The notes beneath the pieces were generated by a model. The model had not been told where the DNA came from and searched no databases. It saw only the letters and a list, made by a program, of their open reading frames with translations. Below, piece after piece: positions 27,447 through 36,808 of a DNA stretch of 51,827 nucleotides (position 1 is its first letter; every line of letters starts with the position of its first letter). This DNA comes from Moorena sp. SIO3I8. Its GTDB lineage: Bacteria; Cyanobacteriota; Cyanobacteriia; Cyanobacteriales; Coleofasciculaceae. The DNA is taken from contig NZ_JAAHHW010000046.1 of the NCBI RefSeq assembly GCF_010692325.1, positions 1 through 51,827 on the forward strand. The letters are read 5' to 3'. A program made the position numbers and the translations under genes.

Positions 27447-27780
27447 CTCAGTTTTTGCCTCAGTTTTTGTCTTAGTAACTGAAACTCAGGTGAGTTGTCT
27501 GGTTTTTTTTTGAGTAATCTCAGGAATTTCTCAGATTTGGCTCAGGTTGAACTTAACAGGATAACTCATGTAGCAAAGGGCACTTCGGATCAGGGAGTCG
27601 GGAGTCGGGAGTCGGGAGTCGGGAGTCGGGAGTCGGGAGTCGGAAGTAGGGAACTGTAGCTTTACAACCAGTTCTGCTAGCATAGAATTTAAACAGGTTT
27701 GTCTCAGTTTTTGTCTCAGTGGTTTCAGTTATGCTGTGTTTCTCAGATTTTTCTCATTTTTACCTCAGATTCCCTCTTAG
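27447..27780. promoter_or_regulatory. Phased CTCAG repeats in the 27293-27948 divergent region
   Basis: CTCAG occurs at 27447, 27459, 27485, 27519, 27530, 27541, 27703, 27715, 27742 and 27764, with CTTAG at 27471 and 27776 and CTCAT at 27753, mostly 11-12 nt apart and each in a T-rich context. Such helical-turn spacing suggests a cooperative binding array. The array lies between the aminohydroxybenzoate operon (minus) and the STAND/WD40 gene (plus) and could serve either. A GGGAGTC array splits it. Confidence 0.5.
27593..27652. repeat. GGGAGTC heptamer array
   Basis: About eight GGGAGTC units lie in the middle of the phased CTCAG region, apparently dividing it into two blocks. Confidence 0.92.
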
Positions 27781-27948
27781 TTAACCTTGCCTAACTAATT
27801 CCATAACTTTCGATAACATTTATACATTGCGCGGCTTTTTGCTCACCCATAGATTAAAGATTTAGGTATAGTGATGGCTGGATTAGGGATGGTGCCATAG
27901 CGATCTACCTTATGGATTGGGGGTTAAGCAAAGCAAGAGAGTGGACTT

Positions 27949-30900
27949 ATGATGAATTCCGTGCGAGCATCTGAATCAGGACTTAAATTAGTAGACCAAG
28001 CTAGACGTCAGAAAAGATGGAACAAAACAGCGGTAGCTTGGTATACTAGCGCATTTACCTCTAAGGCAACCTTAAACCGGTTTTGGAGGAGACAGTCAAT
28101 TCGTACTGACACCTTCATGGCCATTTGTAGTGCTGTAGGCGTTCATTGGGAAAAGGTAGTTGAGCCGGATCAGTTTGAGATAGACCAGTTTGAGATAGAT
28201 CAGATGGAGCTAACAGCGCTATCGACAACTGCTGTGGCTGGAATTGGACATCTTGATTGGGGTGGAGCTCCAGAACCGAGGAGTTTCTACGGTCGGATGC
28301 AGGAACTGAATACCCTACAGGAATGGATTCTACAGGACAACTGCTGCCTGGTGGCACTTCTAGGGATGGGGGGAATTGGCAAAACCACCTTGGCTGTGAA
28401 GTTAGCCCATCTGCTACAGGATAAATTTGAGTTTGTGATTTGGCGCAGTCTACGCAATGCTCCGCCCCTAGAGGAAGTCCTGGCAGACATGATTCAATTT
28501 CTGTCTGTGCAGCAGGAAACGAATTTACCTTCCTCTGTGGATGGCAAAATTTTGCGATTGATTCAGTATTTACAGACGGCCCGTTGCCTGCTGGTTCTTG
28601 ATAATACCGAATCGATCCTCGAAAGTGGTTCTCGCACTGGTGGCTATCGAGAGGGATACGCTGGATACGGTGAGCTGCTCAGAACTATTGGGGAAACCTC
28701 CCACAACAGCTGCCTAGTGATGACCTCCCGGGAGGCACCTCAAGACTTGACCCTTCTGGAGGGGGAAGCCTTACCCGTTCGCTGCTTCCCACTCAAAGGT
28801 TTACCAGAAACCCACGGACAGGAAATCTTTAAGGAAAAGGGAAATTTTATTGGCGATGACAGCCAATGGATGACTCTAATTGAGCGTTATGCCGGAAATC
28901 CTTTAGCCTTAAAGATGGTAGCCTGTGCAGTCAGAGACTTTTTTGATAGCAATATTGCTCAGTTTCTGGATTTTTTAAAGGAAGGCTCATTCATTTTTGA
29001 TGATATTCGGGATTTACTAGATCGGCACTTTCAGCGCCTCACCCCTACAGAAAAGGAACTGATGTACTGGCTAGCTATCAATCGGGAACCCATTTCTCTT
29101 GAAGAACTGCAAGAAGACTTTGTATGCTACCTATGCGCTACGGATATTTTAGAAGCTGTAGGGTCTCTACAACGGCGGTCATTGATTGAGAAAACTTCAA
29201 CTGGGTTTACCCAACAACCTGTAGTCATGGAATACATGATTAATCGACTCATCAAGCAGATTCCTGAAGAGATTATTAGTCAAAATATCGCTATCTTCCG
29301 CACTCACTGCCTAGTCAAAGCCAGCGCCCCTGACTATGTTCGGGATGCTCAAGTCTGTCTGATTCTAGAACCGATTATTGAGAAGTTACTGTCTAGTTTT
29401 GGTTCTACAAAACAGCTGGAAAATCATCTCCTGGAAATCCTCTCAAAGCTGCGCGCCCCGACTCCTGGGGTTAAAAAATCTACTCTCCAGATGGGATATG
29501 TCAGTGGTAATACTATTAATTTACTTACTCAATTACAGATTGATTTAAACGGCTATGACTTTTCTGGTCTGACAGTTTGGCAAGCCAACCTACAGGGACT
29601 GACATTACATAATGTCAATTTCGCTGGCTGTGACTTGGCTGGCTCAGTGTTTACTGAAACCCTAGGGAATATGTTATCGGCAGCATTTAGTCCAGATGGG
29701 AGGATGTTGGCAATCTCTGATACAAATTTTGAGATTCGCCTATGGCATGTGCAAACTGGTAAACTACTGGTAATCTGTGAGGGTCACACTAATTGGGTAC
29801 GCTCTGTTGCGTTTAGTGGGGATGGTAAAACCTTAGCCAGTAGTAGTGCTGACCATACCGTCAAGTTATGGCAAGTCAGTGATGGCAGCTGCTTGCAAAC
29901 TTGTACTGGACATACTAATCAAGTGTTCTCAGTTGCTTTTAATCCTCAAGGTAATACCCTGATTAGTGGTAGTAGCGACAACACCTTAATACTCTGGGAT
30001 GGTGACACGGGTCAATGCCTTAACACCTTTACTGGACATACCGGTTGTGTGAGATCAGTGGCGTTTAGTACTGATGGCAACACCCTAGCCAGTGGCAGTG
30101 ATGACCACACTGTCAGACTCTGGGATGCTAGCACTGGTAGTTGGGTTAGAACTTGTACTGGACATACCAGTGGAGTACGCTCAGTTGCTTTTAGCACTGA
30201 TGGCAAAACCCTAGCTAGTGGCAGTAATGACCACACTGTCAGACTGTGGGATGCTAGCACTGGTAGCTGTGTTAGTACTCACACCGGACATAGTAGTGGA
30301 GTCTACTCAGTGGCTTTTAGCACTGACGGCAAAACCCTAGCTACTGGTAGTGGCGACCATACTGTCAGGTTATGGGATTACCACACTGGTATTTGCCTGA
30401 AAACCTTGCATGGTCATACTAATCAGATCTTTTCTGTGGCGTTTAGCCCTCAAGGTAATACCCTAGTCTGTGTGAGTTTAGATCAAACTGTCAGACTTTG
30501 GGATTGGGGCACTGGTCAATGCTTGAAAACTTGGCAGGGAAATACTGATTGGGTATTTCCAGTGGCTTTCAGTCCTGATGGTAAAACCTTGGCTAGTGGC
30601 AGTAACGATAATACAGTCAGACTATGGGATTATCATAGCGATCGCTGTATCAGTATTTTGCACGGACATACTGCTCACGTGTGTTCAGTGGCCTTTAGTA
30701 GTGACGGTCAAACCGTAGCTAGTAGCAGTAGAGACGAAACAATCAGGCTGTGGGATATCAAGACGGGAAAATGCTTAAAGATTTTGCACGGACATACTGA
30801 TTGGATCTATTCGGTCACTTTCAGCGGTGATGGGAACACCCTAGCCAGTGGCAGTGCTGACCAAACGGTGAGGCTTTGGGATCAGGTTACTGGTCACTGC

Positions 30901-31539
30901 GTCAGTACTTTGGAAGGACATACGAATCAGATCTGGTCAGTAGCTTTCAGTAGTGATGGTAAAACCTTGGCGAGTAGCAATACAGACCAAACGGTGAGGC
31001 TGTGGGATGTCAGCACAGGGGAATGCTTGAAAACGTTACAGGGACATGGTAATCGGGTCAAATCCGTCACTTTCAGTCCTAAGGATACTATCCTGGCCAG
31101 TTGTAGTACAGACGAAACGGTACGCCTCTGGGATTTGAGTACGGGTCAATGCTCTAAACTATTACGCGGACACAACAATTGGGTCTTTTCCGTGGCATTC
31201 AGTCCCGATGGCAACACTATCGCTAGCGGCTCTCACGACCAAACTGTCAAGGTGTGGGATGTTTCGACAGGGGAATGCCGCCACACTTGCATCGGACATA
31301 CTCATCTGGTCTCTTCTGTTGCCTTTAGTGGGGATGGTCAAATTATAGCTAGTGGCTCTCAAGACCAAACCGTGAGGCTTTGGGACACTAAGACGGGCAA
31401 GTGCCTGAAAATTCTCAGAGCTCCGAGACTCTACGAAGCCATGAATATCACTGGAGTGACAGGATTAACTGAGGCACAGAAAGCAACTCTGAAACAGTTG
31501 GGTGCGATCGCAATCGACAATTTTCGTATTGATAGTTAA
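27949..31539 (+). CDS. STAND NTPase (NB-ARC) with HTH and 14 WD40 repeats
   Basis: A 1196-aa signalling or defence-type protein. Residues about 1-75 look like a helix-turn-helix (NKTAVAWYTSAFTSKATLNRFWRR...). The NTPase follows: Walker A in VALLGMGGIGKTTLAVKLA (about 140-155), Walker B in CLLVLDNTES, then NPLALKMVA and a winged helix. A short pentapeptide-like stretch (YDFSGLTVWQANLQGLTLHNVNFAGCDL) leads to 14 WD40 repeats, enough for two seven-blade propellers, with GHTxxVxSVAFS..GxTLASGSxDxTVRLWD units. STAND proteins switch on ATP-driven oligomerisation after ligand binding by the repeats. Repeat identity is high in blades 4-6, suggesting recent duplication. The effector and ligand are unknown. 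Confidence 0.93.
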   Translation: MMNSVRASESGLKLVDQARRQKRWNKTAVAWYTSAFTSKATLNRFWRRQSIRTDTFMAICSAVGVHWEKVVEPDQFEIDQFEIDQMELTALSTTAVAGIGHLDWGGAPEPRSFYGRMQELNTLQEWILQDNCCLVALLGMGGIGKTTLAVKLAHLLQDKFEFVIWRSLRNAPPLEEVLADMIQFLSVQQETNLPSSVDGKILRLIQYLQTARCLLVLDNTESILESGSRTGGYREGYAGYGELLRTIGETSHNSCLVMTSREAPQDLTLLEGEALPVRCFPLKGLPETHGQEIFKEKGNFIGDDSQWMTLIERYAGNPLALKMVACAVRDFFDSNIAQFLDFLKEGSFIFDDIRDLLDRHFQRLTPTEKELMYWLAINREPISLEELQEDFVCYLCATDILEAVGSLQRRSLIEKTSTGFTQQPVVMEYMINRLIKQIPEEIISQNIAIFRTHCLVKASAPDYVRDAQVCLILEPIIEKLLSSFGSTKQLENHLLEILSKLRAPTPGVKKSTLQMGYVSGNTINLLTQLQIDLNGYDFSGLTVWQANLQGLTLHNVNFAGCDLAGSVFTETLGNMLSAAFSPDGRMLAISDTNFEIRLWHVQTGKLLVICEGHTNWVRSVAFSGDGKTLASSSADHTVKLWQVSDGSCLQTCTGHTNQVFSVAFNPQGNTLISGSSDNTLILWDGDTGQCLNTFTGHTGCVRSVAFSTDGNTLASGSDDHTVRLWDASTGSWVRTCTGHTSGVRSVAFSTDGKTLASGSNDHTVRLWDASTGSCVSTHTGHSSGVYSVAFSTDGKTLATGSGDHTVRLWDYHTGICLKTLHGHTNQIFSVAFSPQGNTLVCVSLDQTVRLWDWGTGQCLKTWQGNTDWVFPVAFSPDGKTLASGSNDNTVRLWDYHSDRCISILHGHTAHVCSVAFSSDGQTVASSSRDETIRLWDIKTGKCLKILHGHTDWIYSVTFSGDGNTLASGSADQTVRLWDQVTGHCVSTLEGHTNQIWSVAFSSDGKTLASSNTDQTVRLWDVSTGECLKTLQGHGNRVKSVTFSPKDTILASCSTDETVRLWDLSTGQCSKLLRGHNNWVFSVAFSPDGNTIASGSHDQTVKVWDVSTGECRHTCIGHTHLVSSVAFSGDGQIIASGSQDQTVRLWDTKTGKCLKILRAPRLYEAMNITGVTGLTEAQKATLKQLGAIAIDNFRIDS

Positions 31540-31778
31540 TTTTGCTGTTCATTTAACGTCCTAATCTATACTTCGATTCCTATAAATGCTGATATTTTTA
31601 TTTAGAAAATATTTGTAAAAATTTTTGTAAAAATTCCGGAATTATTGCTATTTTTATTACATCGAACTCAGGTAATCCTCCGGTGGGTTGGTTCTTGCAG
31701 TTTAGTTTTTACCAAAAAAGCTCTGCTATGATGATTTCCCAGATAAAATAGTGATAAAATAGTTTAATCTCATGCACA

Positions 31779-32414
31779 TTAAAGATGCTGATGGGCCCAG
31801 AGGGCAGCCTGGGTGCGATCGCGAACATCCAACTCACAGAAAATATTAGTTAGATGATTTTTAATCGTGCCTTCGGTCAGATTAAGGGCGGCTGCAATTT
31901 CTCGATTGCTTTTACCTTGTCCCAACAGCTTCAGGATCTCTAGTTCCCGCTGATTGAATTGAGCATGATAATCTGTTTTTTCCCGTTCAGGTTGGGTATT
32001 ATTCAGTTGAGAAAACACCTTCGGAGCGATGGTAGGACCTAATTGGCTGTATCCCTGATGCAAACTGCGAATGGCCGCTGCCACCTTAGGGGCTGGAGTG
32101 CTTTTAAGCAAATATCCCAAGGCCCCAGCCTGAAGAGACTGGAACACATAGTCATCATTGTCAAAGGTGGTTAAGACTAGAATCCGAATCCAGGGGTAGC
32201 GGGTATGGATTTCTCGGGTTGCTTGCACACCATCGCAGATGGGCATCCGCACATCCATCAAGATAATATCAGGCTGTAACCTCTGGGTGAGGGCAATGGC
32301 TTCTTCACCGTGATTGGCTTCACCCACCACCTCGAGATCATCCTCTAGGGACAACAGTGCCGCCAGTCCCTGCCGAAAGATGGGTTGGTCATCAGCCAAT
32401 AGAAGTCGAATCAT
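31779..32414 (-). CDS. NarL/FixJ-family response regulator
   Basis: A 211-aa two-domain regulator. The receiver has acidic residues in LLLADDQP, phospho-acceptor Asp in IILMDVRMPICDG (about 54), Thr in ILVLTTFDNDDY and Lys in GYLLKSTP. The C-terminal LuxR-type HTH reads FNQRELEILKLLGQGKSNREIAAALNLTEGTIKNHLTNIF. It overlaps the kinase gene upstream by four bases (ATGA), so the pair is translationally coupled. It probably acts on the divergent S9 peptidase promoter region or its own. Confidence 0.95.
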   Translation of the reverse strand: MIRLLLADDQPIFRQGLAALLSLEDDLEVVGEANHGEEAIALTQRLQPDIILMDVRMPICDGVQATREIHTRYPWIRILVLTTFDNDDYVFQSLQAGALGYLLKSTPAPKVAAAIRSLHQGYSQLGPTIAPKVFSQLNNTQPEREKTDYHAQFNQRELEILKLLGQGKSNREIAAALNLTEGTIKNHLTNIFCELDVRDRTQAALWAHQHL

Positions 32415-33655
32415 CGTGGTATCCTAATCTGAATACAGGTGCCTTGTCCCGGTGTGCTATCTAATTGTATCGATCCACTTATCAGCTGAACTCTCTCCTG
32501 CATACCCCTGAGGCCAAAACCCTGGGTGGGTTTAGCAATATCAAAGCCCATACCGTCGTCCTTTAGTTCAAGGATAACCGCATCAGCAGAAGCATATCCC
32601 CGGAGGTGAATAACCTGGGCTTGACTGTGTTTGCGGATATTTTCCAATCCTTCCTTAACCACACAGTAAAGCTGATGATTGGTTTGTAACGGCAGCTGGG
32701 GCAAATCTATTTTGCTTTTAACCTTTATGGAGGGGTTGGATGTAAAAGATTCCAGCAGCTGTGGCAGCGCCTTATTGAGATCAAAGGTCTCTTCTCGCAT
32801 GGTGGTCACTGCCCGACGCACTTCTTGTAAGGATTGGCTGGCCAGCAGTTTGGCCGTCTCTAACGCTGGTTGAAGCTGATTAGAGTTTCGTTCGTAGAGT
32901 CGTTGTGCTAATTCTAGCTGCACATCAAGGGAGGTCAAAGTATGCCCCAATGAATCATGAATATCGCGAGCAATGCGGGTGCGTTCTAAATCTGCGGCTA
33001 GCAATTCAACTTCCTGGGTCAAGGCGATTGCTCGCTGACGACTCCTGTACTCAGCCACCAAGGTTAAACAGAGCAGAATAATCGGTACGCTCAGGGAAAT
33101 ATAGTTCACAAGGTTATTGAGAACAATACCCGCAAGAAATACTTGGGGAGCCTCTTGAAAGGTTTGTAGGTTTTTTTCTAAGCGAGCTTGCTGCTCTGCA
33201 ATCGGTTTTGAGAGATCAGTTAGTACATCATTCGTTAACTGCCACGCAAAACCTACATGCCAGGCAATACCGGCTAAAACAACCGTGATGATCACGTCCC
33301 GACGACGCAACAGAAAACAGCTTTTGGCGAAGTATAGAAAGAGAAGGAGATCCAGACCTACATGACTAAAGATACGTGTCAGCAACAGACAGGCAATTTC
33401 GGCAAAGATATAGGCTCGTCGCTGCCACATGGGGCGACGGATTGGAAAGAAGAAGCTCAGAATGGCCAAAACTCCCAATACGAAGAAGTTTATTAGGTAG
33501 TCACCGCCCTTGGCCTCATAGGACAATGATTTATTCAGGATGAAAAACAGCAGTATCAGGGTCACCATCACCAAACATGCCCATTCCACATAACGCAGGA
33601 TTTTGGGAATTGAAGGATTAATGGTGGAAACCTGAGGAGTTGTCCGAGCTGACAT
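32411..33655 (-). CDS. Sensor histidine kinase (HisKA_3 type)
   Basis: A 414-aa membrane kinase of the NarX/DesK class. The N-terminal half has about five to six hydrophobic helices, including WACLVMVTLILLFFIL and LINFFVLGVLAILSFFF, with no large periplasmic sensor domain. The dimerisation/phospho-acceptor helix is ERTRIARDIHDSLGHTLTSLDVQLELA (His in RDIHDSLGH). The ATPase part has CVVKEGLENIRKHSQA (N box), LKDDGMGFDI and GFGLRGMQERV (G boxes). DesK-like kinases of this shape often sense membrane state or cell-envelope stress. Partner is the downstream overlapping regulator. Confidence 0.94.
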   Translation of the reverse strand: MSARTTPQVSTINPSIPKILRYVEWACLVMVTLILLFFILNKSLSYEAKGGDYLINFFVLGVLAILSFFFPIRRPMWQRRAYIFAEIACLLLTRIFSHVGLDLLLFLYFAKSCFLLRRRDVIITVVLAGIAWHVGFAWQLTNDVLTDLSKPIAEQQARLEKNLQTFQEAPQVFLAGIVLNNLVNYISLSVPIILLCLTLVAEYRSRQRAIALTQEVELLAADLERTRIARDIHDSLGHTLTSLDVQLELAQRLYERNSNQLQPALETAKLLASQSLQEVRRAVTTMREETFDLNKALPQLLESFTSNPSIKVKSKIDLPQLPLQTNHQLYCVVKEGLENIRKHSQAQVIHLRGYASADAVILELKDDGMGFDIAKPTQGFGLRGMQERVQLISGSIQLDSTPGQGTCIQIRIPR

Positions 33656-33816
33656 CAGCTTACCTAATGCTTATGACTGCTTCTACAGCTTATGAAACTT
33701 ATGGATAAATTTCCATGACAAACGTCATGTATCCATATGACCTTTCGCTATAGTCAGTTTGAAATGGCCTGTTTAATATTGAATTATAAGCAACTTTTCA
33801 GAGGATACGGTTTATC
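33656..33816. promoter_or_regulatory. Divergent region with ATGAC-AAAC-GTCAT dyad
   Basis: ATGAC (33715-33719) and GTCAT (33724-33728) form a dyad with a 4-nt spacer. Further ATGAC copies are at 33737-33741 and 33673-33677. The region separates the kinase/regulator operon from the S9 peptidase gene. NarL-type regulators bind such short dyads, so it is a candidate operator for the neighbouring regulator. Confidence 0.5.
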
Positions 33817-35868
33817 ATGAAACAATTTCAATTTGGTGCAGGTTTGATGATGTCTATTAGTTTGATGGGTTTTAGCCTTGGCAATCCACCGCTACCCCTA
33901 ACGGCAAAAACTGCTAGCGCTGCTGAGAGTCAGACCGCTGTAGCACCGTTACTTCAGCGGGAACTATTCTTTGGCGATCCAGAGATTACAGGTGCCCAGC
34001 TTTCCCCCGACGGTCAGTTTCTGGCCTTTCAAAAACCTCTAGACGGCGTGATCAATGTGTGGGTTAAGGGCATCGATGAACCGATGGAAGCTGCTCGTCC
34101 AGTCACGGCTGATGCTGAAAGCCCGATCATGATTTACTTTTGGAGCGCCGATGGTCGTTACATTCTCTACGGCCAGGATAAAGGGGGCAATGAGAATTTT
34201 CACATTTATGCGGTTGAAGCTAAATCTTTAGGTGAGACTAGCCCGGTAACCCGCGATTTAACCCCTGTAGAGGGGATTACGGCCATGATCTATAGCGTTC
34301 CTAAACGGACTCCGAACCACATCATTATCGGTCTTAACGAACGCAATCCCCAGTTTCATGATGTCTATCGTTTGGATTTGACAACAGGGGAGCGGACGCT
34401 GCTGATTCAAAATGACGAGAATATTGCCCTCTGGACAACCGATTTAGACGGTAATGTGCGCATCGGCTATCGCCAAACCCTGGAAGGGGGGCATGAGATT
34501 CTGGCGGTGCAACAAGATGGATTAACACCTGTTTACACCTGTCGAATTGAAGAAACCTGTGTCCCCATTCGCTTTCATAAAGATGGCCAACGGGTGTATC
34601 TGATCAGCAATCGGGATGGGAATTTAATGCAGTTAAAGCTGCTTAATCTCGAAAGCCAGCAGAGTCAGGTCGTGGAAGTTGATCCTGAAAACCAGGTGGA
34701 TTTTGGCCGTGCAGTGTTTTCAGAAGCGACTGATGAGTTGATTGCTACCTCCTATGTTGGCGATCGCATCCGCATCTATCCTCAAAACGACAAGATAGCG
34801 GCTGATCTAGCCTTTCTGAAACAACAACTGCCCGACGTTGATATTGTGTTGCAATCCCTTACTATCGATGATCGCTTTGCGTTGATTAGAACCCGGAGCG
34901 ATGTGAATCCTGGGTCTACTTATCTATTTGATCGTAGTACTCAAACCCTGGAAAAACTCTACGATGATCGGCCAGAGCTGCCCAGGCAACATTTGGCCAC
35001 CATGCAGCCGATCCGCTATACAGCCCGTGATGGTCTAGAGATTCCAGCCTATCTGACCCTGCCCCAGGGGGTAAACCCAGTCAAGCTACCGGTGATTGTC
35101 ATGCCCCACGGTGGACCTTGGGGACGAGATATGTGGGGGTACAGGCCGTTTACCCAGTTTCTCGCTAATCGTGGCTACGCCGTTCTCCAACCCAACTTTC
35201 GAGGGTCTACTGGCTATGGTAAAGCCTTTCTCAATGCCGGTAACAACGAATGGGGCACGGGTGCAATGCAGCATGACCTGACGGATGGCGTGCAGTATCT
35301 GATTGATGCAGGGATTGCCGATCCCGAGCGTGTGGGAATTTTTGGTGGCTCCTATGGAGGCTATGCCACCCTAGCTGGTTTGGCATTTACACCAGATATC
35401 TATGCCGTTGGCGTATCCAATGTGGGGCCATCGAACCTGATTACCTTGCTCAAGTCAATTCCCCCCTATTGGGAATCGATGAAGGCTACCTTTGCTCTGC
35501 GGCTGGGAGATCCAGATGATCCGAGCGATCGCACCCGTCTAGAAGCCCAGTCACCCCTGTTTTCCGCCGACCAAATTCAGGCCCCGCTGATGGTGGTTCA
35601 GGGAGCCAACGATCCCCGAGTTAAGCAAGCGGAGTCAGACCAAATTGTGGCCGCATTACGAGATTTAGGCCGACCCGTGGAATATCTGATTGCCCCGGAT
35701 GAAGGCCATGGTTTCCGTAAGGAGATCAACTCACTGGCCATGACAGCTGCATTAGAGAAGTTTTTAGCTGAACATTTAGGCGGACGTTACCAGGCTGAGA
35801 TGTCTTCAGAGGTACAGGCTCAACTAGACAAATTAACTGTTGATATTGACACTGTCACAGTTAATTAA
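33817..35868 (+). CDS. S9-family serine peptidase (prolyl oligopeptidase type)
   Basis: A 683-aa exported peptidase. There is a signal peptide at about residues 1-35 (FGAGLMMSISLMGFSLGN...TASAAES), then a beta-propeller region with AQLSPDGQFLAF and YFWSADGRYILYG repeats. The alpha/beta hydrolase domain holds nucleophile Ser in FGGSYGGYATLAG, Asp in VQGANDPRVKQAESDQ and His in DEGHGFRKE. HGGPWGRDMWGY is the oxyanion-region motif. It should cleave short peptides in the periplasm or outside. The frame continues past its TAA into a DUF3471-like domain, so the protein may have lost a C-terminal domain. It is divergent from a two-component system that may control it. GAGG precedes the ATG. Confidence 0.93.
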   Translation: MKQFQFGAGLMMSISLMGFSLGNPPLPLTAKTASAAESQTAVAPLLQRELFFGDPEITGAQLSPDGQFLAFQKPLDGVINVWVKGIDEPMEAARPVTADAESPIMIYFWSADGRYILYGQDKGGNENFHIYAVEAKSLGETSPVTRDLTPVEGITAMIYSVPKRTPNHIIIGLNERNPQFHDVYRLDLTTGERTLLIQNDENIALWTTDLDGNVRIGYRQTLEGGHEILAVQQDGLTPVYTCRIEETCVPIRFHKDGQRVYLISNRDGNLMQLKLLNLESQQSQVVEVDPENQVDFGRAVFSEATDELIATSYVGDRIRIYPQNDKIAADLAFLKQQLPDVDIVLQSLTIDDRFALIRTRSDVNPGSTYLFDRSTQTLEKLYDDRPELPRQHLATMQPIRYTARDGLEIPAYLTLPQGVNPVKLPVIVMPHGGPWGRDMWGYRPFTQFLANRGYAVLQPNFRGSTGYGKAFLNAGNNEWGTGAMQHDLTDGVQYLIDAGIADPERVGIFGGSYGGYATLAGLAFTPDIYAVGVSNVGPSNLITLLKSIPPYWESMKATFALRLGDPDDPSDRTRLEAQSPLFSADQIQAPLMVVQGANDPRVKQAESDQIVAALRDLGRPVEYLIAPDEGHGFRKEINSLAMTAALEKFLAEHLGGRYQAEMSSEVQAQLDKLTVDIDTVTVN

Positions 35869-36457
35869 TCCGGTGAGCCCGAGATTGTTGAACTTGACCC
35901 AGCAATTTACAAGCGCTATGTGGGAACCTACCAGTTACTCCCTAATATGGAGATCGCTATTCGAGTCGAGGAACAACAACTACTTGCCCAAGCCACAGGG
36001 CAGGAAGCGTTTACCCTTTACCCTGTTTCAGAAAGTGACAGCTCCCACACTGACTCTTTGAGTTCAGTGTGGGCTTCCCAGCCAATCCAGCTATTGCTTA
36101 GGAGGCGCTGGGCTTTAAGAACGGACTGCCCTGCCGCTCTGTTTTTTTGGTCTTTTGTTTAATAATGTTTGACCAACTTTCCAGCATTTATGGCCTTTGG
36201 CCACGCTACGCGAACGGCTTTGAAAGTCAGTATTATGAGTATAACACATCGATTGGTCTTTTGTGAAAGACTCTGTGGAAAATTTATCCCACATCTCAAT
36301 GCGCAGCATGAGTGTGGGATGAATTTTGCCAGAAACTAAATTCTTGGCTCAGGTTGCAGATATCACGATTCAATTCAATTTGTCAGCAGAGGAAACGGTT
36401 GACGGACTAACACTTTATCAAGGGGGTCAGGAATTGATTGCATCCAAGGTGAATTAA
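35869..36457 (+). pseudogene. DUF3471-like C-terminal domain, split by a 301-bp insert
   Basis: In frame after the peptidase stop comes GEPEIVELDPAIYKRYVGTY, then QLLPNMEIAIRVEEQQLLAQ and ATGQEAFTLYPVSE. After an insertion the domain resumes as TKFLAQVADITIQFNLSAEE, then TVDGLTLYQGGQELIASKVN and stop at 36457. Joined, it is a full DUF3471 domain, commonly found at the C terminus of serine hydrolases. It lacks its own start or SD, so it was probably fused to the S9 peptidase before the TAA at 35866-35868 and the insertion arose. A decayed separate hydrolase is the alternative. Confidence 0.78.
36035..36335. mobile_element. 301-bp hairpin-ended non-autonomous element
   Basis: The insert is bounded by CAGAAA at 36029-36034 and 36330-36335. 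Near the left end CCCACACTGA pairs with TCAGTGTGGG. Near the right end CCCACA-t-CTCA pairs with TGAGTGTGGG with a one-base bulge. Subterminal hairpins like these are typical of IS200/IS605-derived palindrome-associated elements. It contains no gene but holds a dispersed repeat (GGCCTTTGGCCACGCTACGC near 36189). It interrupts the DUF3471 domain. Confidence 0.7.
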
Positions 36458-36537
36458 TTTAATAGATTGACATTGGGGGCACACTGCTGTGTGTCCCGTG
36501 CAAAATTGCTAACGATACTAACGAGGAGCCTCTAGTT

Positions 36538-36789
36538 ATGGAAACAGAAACGACTCAACCTACTGCAAAACAAGTATTAACTCAGACGGCAGCAGGTGCG
36601 GCTGCCGGATTACTGGCGGGCATCGCTATCATGTCTATCTATCGATGGCTTTGGCATGTAGAGATATCTTTGAATACAATAATACTTTTAAGCATTGGCT
36701 TCTCCATTTACTGTGGAGTGTTATCAGCTTGGCTAGGGAAAAGATTCTGGAATTTACTCGGTACCTTTCTCAGCCATATCAGTTCATAG
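36538..36789 (+). CDS. Small two-helix membrane protein
   Basis: An 83-aa protein not recognised by family. It has a polar N terminus (METETTQPTAKQVLTQ), a glycine/alanine-rich helix AAGAAAGLLAGIAIMSIYRWLW and a second helix NTIILLSIGFSIYCGVLSAWLG. A good SD (GAGGAG) precedes ATG. It resembles small membrane proteins of unknown function common in cyanobacteria. Its end runs into a 147-bp inverted-repeat element. Confidence 0.6.
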   Translation: METETTQPTAKQVLTQTAAGAAAGLLAGIAIMSIYRWLWHVEISLNTIILLSIGFSIYCGVLSAWLGKRFWNLLGTFLSHISS

Positions 36790-36808
36790 TTGGTTTGGGG
36801 CAAGGCCC

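Noticed and set aside
30012-30260. Minus-strand ORF with repeated LPSVLKATERTPLVCPV units
   Set aside because: It is the antisense frame of the WD40 repeats.
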